Source: an uncultured Veillonella sp. (GTDB taxonomy: Bacteria > Bacillota > Negativicutes > Veillonellales > Veillonellaceae). Taken from it: a DNA stretch of 64,000 nt. This document shows positions 25,515-32,995 of this stretch, in pieces (the first letter of the stretch is position 1; the number at the start of each line of letters is the position of its first letter). Position numbers and translations under genes: made by a program. The DNA lies in NCBI GenBank assembly GCA_900538355.1, contig UPXS01000012.1, positions 4,867 to 68,866 on the forward strand, in the 5' to 3' direction. The notes under the pieces are model-generated. The model searched no databases. It was not told the DNA's origin and worked only from the letters and a program-made list of their open reading frames with translations.

Positions 25515-26270
25515 TTAGTGTACATCATTATAGGCTGCCTTGTCCACATACCAGGTCACAGCTTCTTGTGAAAGCACCGCACCAGGCAATGTACGACCAA
25601 TGCGTTTTTCCCACGTTAAATCCTCGTAATCTTCACGTTGGTATAATACCTTTGTCAATGCAGTTCGCTTGCTTTCACCAGTCACAGTAAACCAGACAGC
25701 ATCAGATTTTGCTAGGAAAGAAAATGTCATAGAAATACGTTCCCATACCTTGCCATCTTCAACGGCCACGACATCTTGATCAGCTACACGCAGTGCGTGA
25801 GAGCCTGCAAATAATCCTGCCGTATGACCATCCTCACCTAGATCAAGCAACGCTAAATCAAGACCAGATTTTTTACATGCCTTGAGGACATTGCGAACCT
25901 CTTTTTCATATTCTTCAGCCGCTTCATGTACGGTTTTAGAATCCGTATTAATTGGCAAGAAATGAGCAGCCCCCTTTGCCTTGCATAGCAAATGAGGTTT
26001 TACGCGATTGAAGTAATTATCCTCATGCGTTTGTGGCAAGAAACGCTCATCAGTCCACAAAAAGAATATCCGTTCCCAATTAAGGCGCTCAATATATTCA
26101 GGAGAGTTAAGTAATTCTAGCAAACCATTTATAACGGTACCCCCAGTAATACCAACGATGCACGTTTCAGTACGGCTAATTTCATCATTAGTAAAATCAA
26201 TAAAATCCTCCGCCAATGCTTGGACTACATCACTAGGACCGTCATAACATTTAATTGTATCTTGAGCCAT
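25515..26270 (-). CDS. pgl: 6-Phosphogluconolactonase
   Basis: Hydrolyses 6-phosphogluconolactone in the oxidative pentose phosphate pathway. The protein has 251 residues and the glucosamine-6-phosphate isomerase-like fold. Diagnostic motifs are FFLWTDERFLPQTHEDNYFN (about 68-87) and LALLDLGEDGHTAGLFAGS (about 137-155). No zwf or gnd gene is nearby. The ATG at 26270 has AGGAGG upstream at a slightly long spacing. A perfect 18-bp palindrome overlaps the likely -10 region, suggesting an operator. Confidence 0.9.
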   Translation of the reverse strand: MAQDTIKCYDGPSDVVQALAEDFIDFTNDEISRTETCIVGITGGTVINGLLELLNSPEYIERLNWERIFFLWTDERFLPQTHEDNYFNRVKPHLLCKAKGAAHFLPINTDSKTVHEAAEEYEKEVRNVLKACKKSGLDLALLDLGEDGHTAGLFAGSHALRVADQDVVAVEDGKVWERISMTFSFLAKSDAVWFTVTGESKRTALTKVLYQREDYEDLTWEKRIGRTLPGAVLSQEAVTWYVDKAAYNDVH

Positions 26271-26294
26271 GTAATAATGACCTCCTAAAACTAT

Positions 26295-26312
26295 TATAAT
26301 AGTACTATTATA
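26295..26312 (-). promoter_or_regulatory. 18-bp palindrome over the pgl promoter region
   Basis: TATAATAGTACTATTATA is perfectly self-complementary and centred on GTAC at 26302-26305. On the minus strand its first half contains a TATAAT (26307-26312) that would serve as the -10 of pgl, with a weak TTTCAT -35 17 bp upstream. A dimeric repressor site is possible. Confidence 0.45.
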
Positions 26313-26335
26313 TACACTTTTGCTTTTTTATGAAA

Positions 26336-26376
26336 GCAAAAACCGATGTAACTCAATATATAGAGCCACATCGGTT
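26336..26376 (-). terminator. Intrinsic terminator of the crotonase-family gene
   Basis: A 9-bp perfect stem AACCGATGT/ACATCGGTT with an 18-base loop is followed on the minus strand by TTTGCTTTC. Confidence 0.7.
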
Positions 26377-26440
26377 CGAATTATATTAGTAACTGCTTAT
26401 AAAATACATGATATTTCAAAGAATTACAAGAGAATAATTA

Positions 26441-27232
26441 TTATTTTTGACCAAATTTAGGGCGACGACGTTCGGTGAAAGCTCGTACACCTTCCTTAAA
26501 GTCTTCAGAAAGACCTAAGGAGCATTGATTTTCTACTTCAAACTTCTTGTACTCTTCCCAACCAGATAAGAAGCTATTCCACATCATTTCTTTCATAACG
26601 CGGTAGGATTGCGCTGGACCTTTAGCTAATTTCTCAACAAGACGTCTTGTAGCCGTTTCTAAATCTTCTAATTCACAAACTTTATATACAAAGCCAAGTT
26701 CTTTACCTTTTTCAGCAGATACGGCTTCACCAGTCATAACGATATGCATAGCACGGTTCATACCAATGGAGCGAGTTAACAAGAACAACCCACCTGCATC
26801 TGGAGCAAGACCAACGTTTACGAAAGCTTGGATAAAGCGTACATTATTAGCAGCTACAACAAAGTCTGCAGCTAACGCCATGTTGAACGCCGCACCTGCT
26901 GCAGCGCCTTGAAGGCTCATGATAACAGGTTTAGGTAATCGTTTCATAGCCATAGAAATTTGGGCTACTAGTTCAACAATTTCAAATAAAGACTCTGTAT
27001 CACCATCGTTTACAGCCCGTTCCATTTCTGTTAAGTCACCACCAGCAGAGAATACCTTGCCTTCAGCATTGATGAGCAATGCACGAACACTTTCATCATT
27101 ATGTGCTTTATCTAAAACCTCAAGGATCTCCTTGCACATCTCGATATTAAAACCATTCGCCACTGTAGGGCGATTAAATGTCAACGTACCAATGCCGTTG
27201 TCCACTACGTATTGAATTGTATTATAAATCAT
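26441..27232 (-). CDS. Enoyl-CoA hydratase/isomerase family protein
   Basis: A 263-residue crotonase-fold protein. The oxyanion-hole segments are visible as KVFSAGGDL (about 60-68) and LQGAAAGAAFNMALAADFVVA (about 105-125). The second catalytic glutamate of true hydratases is replaced in GLAPDAGGLFLLTRSIG, where an aspartate follows the proline as in PaaG-type isomerases. It may therefore isomerise or decarboxylate an acyl-CoA rather than hydrate it. The ATG has GGAGAACTCAT upstream, behind a good promoter. No other acyl-CoA genes are adjacent. Confidence 0.82.
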   Translation of the reverse strand: MIYNTIQYVVDNGIGTLTFNRPTVANGFNIEMCKEILEVLDKAHNDESVRALLINAEGKVFSAGGDLTEMERAVNDGDTESLFEIVELVAQISMAMKRLPKPVIMSLQGAAAGAAFNMALAADFVVAANNVRFIQAFVNVGLAPDAGGLFLLTRSIGMNRAMHIVMTGEAVSAEKGKELGFVYKVCELEDLETATRRLVEKLAKGPAQSYRVMKEMMWNSFLSGWEEYKKFEVENQCSLGLSEDFKEGVRAFTERRRPKFGQK

Positions 27233-27286
27233 ATGAGTTCTCCTATATGAAAATCTGTTTTCGAAAAAATTCGATTATATATTTCT

Positions 27287-27315
27287 ATTATAGGGGAATT
27301 AAATATAGATGTAAA
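27287..27315 (-). promoter_or_regulatory. Candidate promoter of the crotonase-family gene
   Basis: On the minus strand TTTACA (27310-27315) and TATAAT (27287-27292) are separated by 17 bp. The start would be about 48 nt upstream of the ATG. Confidence 0.65.
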
Positions 27316-27365
27316 TGTAATCTTATAATCACAAAACAATACTATGTACCCTTTAGCAACCCACG

Positions 27366-28901
27366 TTAGTATAACAAACCTTTGGTGCGTAAGTATCGCT
27401 CAGCAACATCATGAGGTTTCTGTCCTTCCGATTCCACCTCATAGTTCATATATGACATATCCTGATCCGTAATCGTATGTGTCAATTTTAGTAATACCGC
27501 TTCTAGCTCAGGATGCTTCTTTAACACATCCATTCTAACGACATTACCACAAAGATACGACGGATATAAATGTTTATCGTCCTCAAGAACAACAATAGAC
27601 GCATGGCTCAACTGACCGTCAGTAGTAAATATAGGCATAGCATCTACATGTCCGCTTTCAATAGCCTGATATTTCAAACCTATATCCATATCCTTCGTAT
27701 CTTTAAAGTCCATGCCATATACTCGCTGTAATCCCAAATACCCATCTTGGCGCCCGAAGAAATCATATTCCCCACCTAAAATCAACTGTGACGAAACCCT
27801 CGCTAAGTCTGAATATGTTTTTAAATTATATTTGTTAGCAATATCCTTACGTACAGCCATTCCATATGTATTATTGAAACCATACATACCGACCCATTTA
27901 AATTGATATGTATCCTCGTAAGCGCGCTGTAATTCATCAAATAAATTTTCACTATATTGCGTGTCTCGTTTTAGTACTGCATTCCAACCGGTGCCTGTAT
28001 ATTCAGGATAGATATCGAATTGACCGGACTCCATGGCCGGTTGAATATTTGAGGTTCCTCCGCCTACTCCGGCTGTTACTTCAACAGTTAAATCTGTATC
28101 TTGTTCAATAAGAAGTTTCAGCATATCGCCCAAAATCAACTGTTCTGTCATCGGTTTTGTAGCTACATGAATTACATTGGATTGTTGCGACGGCCACATA
28201 AACACACCAATGCCACCAATTATCACAATTGAGGATACAATACCAATACGTTTAAAAGTACGTTTGCAATGCCCTCTATATAGTATGATTTTCTCAAAAA
28301 AGCCCAATACACCATCCATAATCAATGCTAAAAAAGCAATTAGTAAACTGCCGGCTACAGTCATAGTCGTATTATTTGTAGTAATACCTCGATAAATAGC
28401 TACACCAAGACCTCCGGCACCAATAAATGATGCTACCCCAGTAAGCGCTATAGTCATAACTAGCATATTTCGTATACCGACCATGATTACTGGAAAGGCT
28501 AAAGGCAATTCAATATATCGTAAACGTTGTACACGAGATAACCCCAGTGATGTAGCCGCTTCAATCATTTCCTTGTCAATACTGCTTAACCCAGTATATG
28601 TATTTCTCACCATCGGCAATAATGCATATATCACAAGAGCAATCACTGCCGTTGCGTTACCAATTCCTGAAAAGGGAATCAAAAATCCAAGCATGGATAT
28701 GGATGGTATAGTATACAAGAAATTAATAACCATCATGGTCGGATTAACTGCTCGACGATACTCGTTAAGTAAAATACCCGCAACTACTCCTAGAATAATA
28801 GCAATTATACTAGAAAGCAAAGCTATGCCAATATGTTCCCATAATAGACCTGAGAAAAAGCTCCAATTCTCCACTAGTAAATGATATATATTTTGTATCA
28901 T
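27366..28901 (-). CDS. Fused permease/substrate-binding protein of an OpuC/OpuB-type osmoprotectant ABC transporter
   Basis: A 511-residue fusion. Residues about 1-215 are a six-span permease with the EAA-like motif EAATSLGLSRVQRLRYIELPLAFPV; residues about 225-511 are an extracytoplasmic glycine-betaine/choline/carnitine-binding domain of the OpuAC/QAT type (ending at the C-terminus YLRTKGLLY). The ATG has GGGGG upstream. The ATPase gene normally next to it is not present on either side, so the transporter must recruit an ATPase encoded elsewhere. The substrate is probably a quaternary amine, but that is inferred from the family. Confidence 0.88.
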   Translation of the reverse strand: MIQNIYHLLVENWSFFSGLLWEHIGIALLSSIIAIILGVVAGILLNEYRRAVNPTMMVINFLYTIPSISMLGFLIPFSGIGNATAVIALVIYALLPMVRNTYTGLSSIDKEMIEAATSLGLSRVQRLRYIELPLAFPVIMVGIRNMLVMTIALTGVASFIGAGGLGVAIYRGITTNNTTMTVAGSLLIAFLALIMDGVLGFFEKIILYRGHCKRTFKRIGIVSSIVIIGGIGVFMWPSQQSNVIHVATKPMTEQLILGDMLKLLIEQDTDLTVEVTAGVGGGTSNIQPAMESGQFDIYPEYTGTGWNAVLKRDTQYSENLFDELQRAYEDTYQFKWVGMYGFNNTYGMAVRKDIANKYNLKTYSDLARVSSQLILGGEYDFFGRQDGYLGLQRVYGMDFKDTKDMDIGLKYQAIESGHVDAMPIFTTDGQLSHASIVVLEDDKHLYPSYLCGNVVRMDVLKKHPELEAVLLKLTHTITDQDMSYMNYEVESEGQKPHDVAERYLRTKGLLY

Positions 28902-28929
28902 ACAGCCCCCCTATACACAGGTAAATATA

Positions 28930-29127
28930 TTATGAAAGAACGACTACCTTTTTACCTGCATCCTTACCAGAATCAACATCACTGAATCCATCATAGAAAA
29001 TATCGCTCAAAGCATCACTGATTTCATTACCTACAATCTCTTGTTCTCGTCCAAGAGCGGATACACTATAAATACGCTTTCTTTTATCATTACTATCATC
29101 ATAACAGATAATTATTAGTGTCACCAT
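28930..29127 (-). CDS. Hypothetical 65-residue protein, uncertain
   Basis: An ORF of 65 codons from the ATG at 29127, starting MVTLIIICYDDSNDKRKRIYS, with a mixed, protein-like composition and an acidic middle (SDALSDIFYDGFSDVDSG). Not recognised. A longer frame begins inside the rpsI terminator. The ATG lies right behind that terminator and has no convincing ribosome site, so it may be untranslated or be read from a transcript that passes the terminator. Confidence 0.35.
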   Translation of the reverse strand: MVTLIIICYDDSNDKRKRIYSVSALGREQEIVGNEISDALSDIFYDGFSDVDSGKDAGKKVVVLS

Positions 29128-29139
29128 AATCCGAGCAAC

Positions 29140-29170
29140 AAAAACACCTGCAGACATTGTCTGCAGGTGT
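29140..29170 (-). terminator. Intrinsic terminator of rplM-rpsI
   Basis: A 12-bp perfect stem ACACCTGCAGAC/GTCTGCAGGTGT with a three-base loop is followed by TTTTGTTG on the minus strand. Confidence 0.85.
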
Positions 29171-29190
29171 AATAACCTGTTGTCCAAATA

Positions 29191-29583
29191 TTAACGTTTG
29201 GAGAATTGGCTTGCTTTGCGGGCTTTTTTAAGACCGTATTTTTTACGTTCTTTCATACGTGGGTCACGAGTCAAGAAGCCAGCTTTTTTCAAAGATTGAC
29301 GAAGTTCGCCATCTACGTCCAATAACGCACGGGAGATACCGTGACGAATTGCACCAGCTTGACCGGAAGGACCGCCACCAGCTACAGTTGCGATTACATC
29401 GTATTGTTCAACTGTGTTAGTCAAATTCAAAGGTTGTTTTACGATCAATTCCAAAGTTTGGCGACCGAAATAATCATTAAGTTCACGTTTGTTAACAGTG
29501 ATTTTACCTGTGCCCGGTACCAGACGAACTCTAGCAACGGAAGATTTTCTACGACCAGTGCCGTAATATTGTGCTACTGCCAT
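29191..29583 (-). CDS. rpsI: Ribosomal protein S9
   Basis: Component of the 30S head whose C-terminal arginine contacts the P-site tRNA. The 130-residue protein has the family elements YYGTGRRKSSVARVRLVPG at the N-terminus, VAGGGPSGQAGAIRHGISRAL (about 66-86) and the basic tail KKYGLKKARKASQFSKR. It follows rplM by 20 bp, as in most bacteria, and is followed by a strong terminator. Its neighbours differ from the usual truA-rplM-rpsI order; truA is about 16 kb away. Confidence 0.98.
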   Translation of the reverse strand: MAVAQYYGTGRRKSSVARVRLVPGTGKITVNKRELNDYFGRQTLELIVKQPLNLTNTVEQYDVIATVAGGGPSGQAGAIRHGISRALLDVDGELRQSLKKAGFLTRDPRMKERKKYGLKKARKASQFSKR

Positions 29584-29603
29584 TATATGTTCCTCCCTCT
29601 AGA

Positions 29604-30044
29604 TTATCGTACGGAAATTTCTAATACTTCTGGTTTTTGAGCTGCATGTGGATGCTCAGGACCAGCGTATACGTTTAATTTACGGTATTGTTGTGCACCC
29701 AATTTATTTTTTGGAAGCATACCACGAACTGCCATTTCAACAACACGTTCAGGTTGTTTTTCAAGCATCATGGACAATTTAGTGAAACGGGAACCACCTG
29801 GGTAACCAGAGTGACGGAAGTATTCCTTTTGTTCCAATTTTTTACCAGTTACGCGAATTTTTTCTGCGTTTACAACGATCACATGGTCACCAGTGTCTAC
29901 GTGTGGTGTGAAAGTTGGTTTATTTTTGCCCCGAAGAACTTTTGCAACTTCGGCAGCAAGGCGTCCTAAAGTTTTACCTTCAGCGTCAACAACATACCAT
30001 TTCCGTTCGATTGTGTTCGGATTGGCCATAAATGTAGTTTTCAT
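29604..30044 (-). CDS. rplM: Ribosomal protein L13
   Basis: Early-assembly 50S protein. At 146 residues, it has WYVVDAEGKTLGRLAAEVAKVLRGKNKPTFTPHVD at the N-terminus and the conserved AVRGMLPKNKLG (about 104-115) near the C-terminus. The ATG has AGGAGGATATGCAGC upstream. A strong promoter and a folded leader precede it, and rpsI follows. The two-gene unit is regulated separately from the main ribosomal operons. Confidence 0.98.
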   Translation of the reverse strand: MKTTFMANPNTIERKWYVVDAEGKTLGRLAAEVAKVLRGKNKPTFTPHVDTGDHVIVVNAEKIRVTGKKLEQKEYFRHSGYPGGSRFTKLSMMLEKQPERVVEMAVRGMLPKNKLGAQQYRKLNVYAGPEHPHAAQKPEVLEISVR

Positions 30045-30085
30045 GCTGCATATCCTCCTAATAACGTCATAATTCTACCAAAATC

Positions 30086-30130
30086 AGCTTGTCCTTTGCT
30101 TCCGGGGCTAATGGAAACACGACTAAAGCT
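30086..30130 (-). ncRNA. Candidate L13-leader-like structured 5' UTR
   Basis: On the minus strand, an outer stem AGCTT/AAGCT and GTC/GAC encloses an inner stem TGTTTCC/GGAAGCA, with the nine-base loop ATTAGCCCC. It lies between the promoter and the ribosome site of rplM. Autoregulatory L13 leaders are known in low-GC Gram-positives; this match is by position and fold, not by covariance model. Confidence 0.5.
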
Positions 30131-30140
30131 TACTCAAAAT

Positions 30141-30169
30141 AGTATACAGATTTTATGGGTTTGTGTCAA
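30141..30169 (-). promoter_or_regulatory. Strong sigma-A promoter of rplM-rpsI
   Basis: On the minus strand, consensus TTGACA (30164-30169) and TATACT (30141-30146) with 17-bp spacing. The start would be near 30134, giving a leader of about 90 nt. Confidence 0.85.
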
Positions 30170-30201
30170 TTAAAATTTAGTACTTATATGCTGTCATTAA
30201 A

Positions 30202-30579
30202 TTATTTTTTTAATATAGAATTACACTGCTGTATTACATCATTCAATACGGTCTGATCAGTATTAAGAAGAAGTTTAGCCCAATTATCACGCCAACTGCC
30301 TCCTAATTGAGCTTTTACTTTTATATGACCATATGAATTACATATAATATGGACATAATCATCCGAATCAGCATAAGCAATACGAACTTCTCCATCTAAT
30401 GTTATATATATTAATTTGAGTCGACTTATTAATTCTCTAAATTCATTTACAGTATAAACAAAGGTACCACGACCGGAAAAGTCGCCGCTTTTAATGTATA
30501 CACTAAAAGCGATACACTCATCTCGCGGCTCAACATAAGAGATATATTTTTCTTCTAACTCAACACGTATAAAATCCAT
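30202..30579 (-). CDS. Hypothetical protein with immunity-protein-like pattern
   Basis: A 125-residue soluble protein without a signal peptide. Its pattern, with an N-terminal strand region containing SGDFSGRGTFVYTVNEFRELI, a middle helix and GHIKVKAQLGGS followed by a C-terminal helix, recalls WapI-type and related immunity proteins for contact-dependent toxins. This is a weak visual resemblance. The DNA is AT-rich, with many ATA and TTA codons. The ATG has GGAGATTA upstream. No toxin gene was seen nearby, so it could be an orphan immunity gene or something unrelated. Confidence 0.6.
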   Translation of the reverse strand: MDFIRVELEEKYISYVEPRDECIAFSVYIKSGDFSGRGTFVYTVNEFRELISRLKLIYITLDGEVRIAYADSDDYVHIICNSYGHIKVKAQLGGSWRDNWAKLLLNTDQTVLNDVIQQCNSILKK

Positions 30580-30746
30580 TAATCTCCTCTAAATAATAAA
30601 GTGAATAGTCCCCTTTATTATCTTTCATTAGCAGAAACATACTTATATTACATATTACATATTACACATTACTTTATATTGTGCAGGAAATTTAAATATT
30701 TATATAGAATTATGAATGTATAACATCAAAATTGGTAAAAGTTTAA

Positions 30747-30775
30747 TTGAGATTTTGTAAAACAATACATATTAT
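30747..30775 (+). promoter_or_regulatory. Candidate promoter of the MFS gene
   Basis: TTGAGA (30747-30752) and TATTAT (30770-30775) with 17-bp spacing, about 33 bases before the ATG. Confidence 0.65.
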
Positions 30776-30807
30776 ATCAGTACATCTATTATCTAGGAGA
30801 TGATAGT

Positions 30808-32013
30808 ATGAATCTAGAAAACAAAAAATCATTTCTCTTAAATAGTGCTCTATTCTTTTCAACAATGGGAAGCACCGCAACAACACTAGGTTTTATAACA
30901 TATATATTCAATACCACCCACAGTCCCTTTAATACAGGGGCAGTTACAATAGCGACATTATTAGTTGGAATGTTATTAGGCCCATTTTTAGGGATACTAG
31001 TAAAAGAAAAAGGCTTAATGTGGTCTATGGTAGTTCCTGAAATAGTTTCAAGTTTAATATTATTAATTTTTGTTTTTATAGATAACCTATATCTAGTATA
31101 TATCATAGCTTTTCTTATAGGTTTTAATAATAAAATTTTAGGAATCGCTAGACTTTCTTTTGTACCTAATATTACAAATGATTTAGTCAAATTCAATGCA
31201 CTGCTTCGGTCTATTAATCGTCTTGCTTTGATAAGTGGTTCCTTATTATTTAGCGTTATAATTAATTACTCTTTAACGCTAGTATTCGTTATTGATGCAA
31301 TTACTTATATTATTTCAGCCTACCTACTTTATCGTTTAAATAAAAATGTAAGAATACAGTCACACTCAACTATCTCCAAAAAAACCATTAGAGAAAGCAT
31401 ATATGATCGCATTCAACTTTTATTAAAAGGATATAAGTTATTATTCCTAAATAAAAAAATCAATTTTATAGTTTATTTGGGTATATTAGCCAGAATATTT
31501 TATATGTGTATACCTATTCTACTATTAATATTTATTAAAGATATCTTACATTTAACTGATAGTCAGTATGGATATACGCAAACAATCTCTAGATTGGCAT
31601 CATTCATTATTTTTGGACTTCTTGCTAAATATTTTACTATTAACTTAGCAACGAGTTTTAAAAAAGTTTTGTTCCCTCTTTTTATACTATATGGAGGAAG
31701 TATTTTTTGCATAGGCTATATAGAAACAATAGAGCAACTTTATATTCTATATAGTATATCTGAAATATTATTATTTACAGCCGTTGTTTTAGTTCATGCA
31801 TATATACAATCTATTTTTTCACAAGAAGAGTTAACATTGGCTAGCGGTTCTGTAAGTACAGGTTTCTCTATTGGATCAATATTATCAATAACTATATTTA
31901 CAAACTTAGCAAATATATTACCGCTACATGATATATTTATTATATGTGGAATGGGGATAATTATAAGCGCAGTTATTATAATAGGCTATACTCGATTAAA
32001 CCAAGAAAGATAG
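30808..32013 (+). CDS. MFS transporter, MefA/EntS-like exporter
   Basis: A 401-residue membrane protein with about 12 hydrophobic segments and a short charged N-terminus. Its fold and segments such as LARLSFVPNIT-like IARLSFVPNITND with FNALLRSINRLALISGSL (about 112-145) fit the MFS_3 branch, which exports drugs, siderophores or bacteriocins. It is very AT-rich (many ATA, TTA, AAA codons) and stands out from the neighbouring ribosomal genes, suggesting horizontal acquisition. The ATG has GGAGATGATAGT upstream. It is on the opposite strand to its neighbours and ends at a bidirectional terminator shared with rpsD. Confidence 0.85.
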   Translation: MNLENKKSFLLNSALFFSTMGSTATTLGFITYIFNTTHSPFNTGAVTIATLLVGMLLGPFLGILVKEKGLMWSMVVPEIVSSLILLIFVFIDNLYLVYIIAFLIGFNNKILGIARLSFVPNITNDLVKFNALLRSINRLALISGSLLFSVIINYSLTLVFVIDAITYIISAYLLYRLNKNVRIQSHSTISKKTIRESIYDRIQLLLKGYKLLFLNKKINFIVYLGILARIFYMCIPILLLIFIKDILHLTDSQYGYTQTISRLASFIIFGLLAKYFTINLATSFKKVLFPLFILYGGSIFCIGYIETIEQLYILYSISEILLFTAVVLVHAYIQSIFSQEELTLASGSVSTGFSIGSILSITIFTNLANILPLHDIFIICGMGIIISAVIIIGYTRLNQER

Positions 32014-32068
32014 ATTTTATGATAATTATTTGATTTACCCTTTTATAAATGATACACACATAATATAT

Positions 32069-32102
32069 AAAAAATCCGCAGTGCGTTGCACTGCGGATTT
32101 TT
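32069..32102. terminator. Bidirectional terminator between the MFS gene and rpsD
   Basis: A 14-bp perfect stem AAAATCCGCAGTGC/GCACTGCGGATTTT with a three-base loop carries A and T runs on both sides, so it can end both the plus-strand MFS transcript and the minus-strand rpsD transcript. Confidence 0.9.
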
Positions 32103-32110
32103 GCGCCAAA

Positions 32111-32698
32111 TTATTTGGAGTACAATTCGACGATAAGTGTTTCGTTAACTTCGATAGGAAGTTCTTCACGTTGAGGAAGACGAGTGAATGTAGCTTTGAA
32201 GCCTTCCAAGTCTTTTTCAATGTAAGGAAGTTCGAAAGAACGAAGTTCTTGGAAGTTAGTTTTGAACATTTCGTTGTCACGAGATGCTTCGCGTAATTCG
32301 ATTACATCGCCTGGTTTGCAGGAGAAGGAAGGAATGTCTACGCGACGACCGTTTACCAAGATGTGGCCATGGTTTACCATTTGACGAGCTTGACGAATGG
32401 AGTTACCGAAGCCGATGCGATATACAAGGTTATCAAGACGTTGTTCCAAAAGGATCAACATGTTTTGACCTGTAACACCTTGCATTTTTTTCGCTTTATC
32501 ATAATAGCGTACGAACTGGCGTTCTAGCAAGTTATAGTAAGCTTTAACTTTTTGTTTTTCTAATAATTGTGTGCCATACTCAGACATTTTTTTCTGACGT
32601 TGGTCTTTTTTGACGCGATTCAAGGCTTTTGCGTGACCGAATACGTTCACACCAAAGCGACGACAAAGTTTGAATCGAGCCTCTCTTCTCGTTGCCAT
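32111..32698 (-). CDS. rpsD: Ribosomal protein S4
   Basis: Primary 30S assembly protein, which also represses translation of its own mRNA in many bacteria. The 195-residue protein has an N-terminal helical domain and a C-terminal S4 RNA-binding domain (about 88-150; QARQMVNHGHILVNGRRVD). The N-terminus MATRREARFKLCRRFGVNVFG lacks the four-cysteine zinc site of the zinc-type S4. It is monocistronic here, not in the alpha operon between rpsK and rpoA where Bacillota-type order would often place it. It has its own strong promoter and a terminator. Confidence 0.97.
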   Translation of the reverse strand: MATRREARFKLCRRFGVNVFGHAKALNRVKKDQRQKKMSEYGTQLLEKQKVKAYYNLLERQFVRYYDKAKKMQGVTGQNMLILLEQRLDNLVYRIGFGNSIRQARQMVNHGHILVNGRRVDIPSFSCKPGDVIELREASRDNEMFKTNFQELRSFELPYIEKDLEGFKATFTRLPQREELPIEVNETLIVELYSK

Positions 32699-32731
32699 GT
32701 GATTATCACCTCATAAGATTAATATAAACTT

Positions 32732-32751
32732 GTACCTACACATAAAGGTAC
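32732..32751 (-). promoter_or_regulatory. Small hairpin in the rpsD leader
   Basis: GTACCT and AGGTAC are separated by eight bases at the very 5' end of the predicted rpsD message. It is a possible element for S4 autoregulation or mRNA stability; nothing more can be shown. Confidence 0.35.
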
Positions 32752-32757
32752 TCATGT

Positions 32758-32786
32758 ATAATATCATTTTCATTTACTTATGTCAA
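32758..32786 (-). promoter_or_regulatory. Strong sigma-A promoter of rpsD
   Basis: On the minus strand, consensus TTGACA (32781-32786) and TATTAT (32758-32763) are separated by 17 bp, about 60 bases upstream of the ATG. Confidence 0.8.
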
Positions 32787-32926
32787 TTATTGATAATGGT
32801 GAAAGTCATTGAAATAAGTGCATAATAGCGAAATTATATTACACTTTTTTGCGATAATATTGCTCACTATATCGATTGTGCATGCTTCATCATATTTTAT
32901 AGATTTAGATGAAAAAACAATTATAG

Positions 32927-32937
32927 TATGCTACAAT
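32927..32937 (+). promoter_or_regulatory. Extended -10 promoter of the lysR-type gene
   Basis: TATGCTACAAT provides TG one base before a TACAAT -10 box (32932-32937), with no good -35. The start would be near 32944, giving a leader of about 50 nt. Confidence 0.5.
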
Positions 32938-32995
32938 ATTAGTAAGAAAGGTAATAGGTATCATTGGAGTTTTATGTCAATATTGGGGGAATACT

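Noticed and set aside
30640..30675. Repeated ACATATTAC units upstream of the immunity-like gene
   Set aside because: Only two or three degenerate AT-rich copies; no function can be supported.
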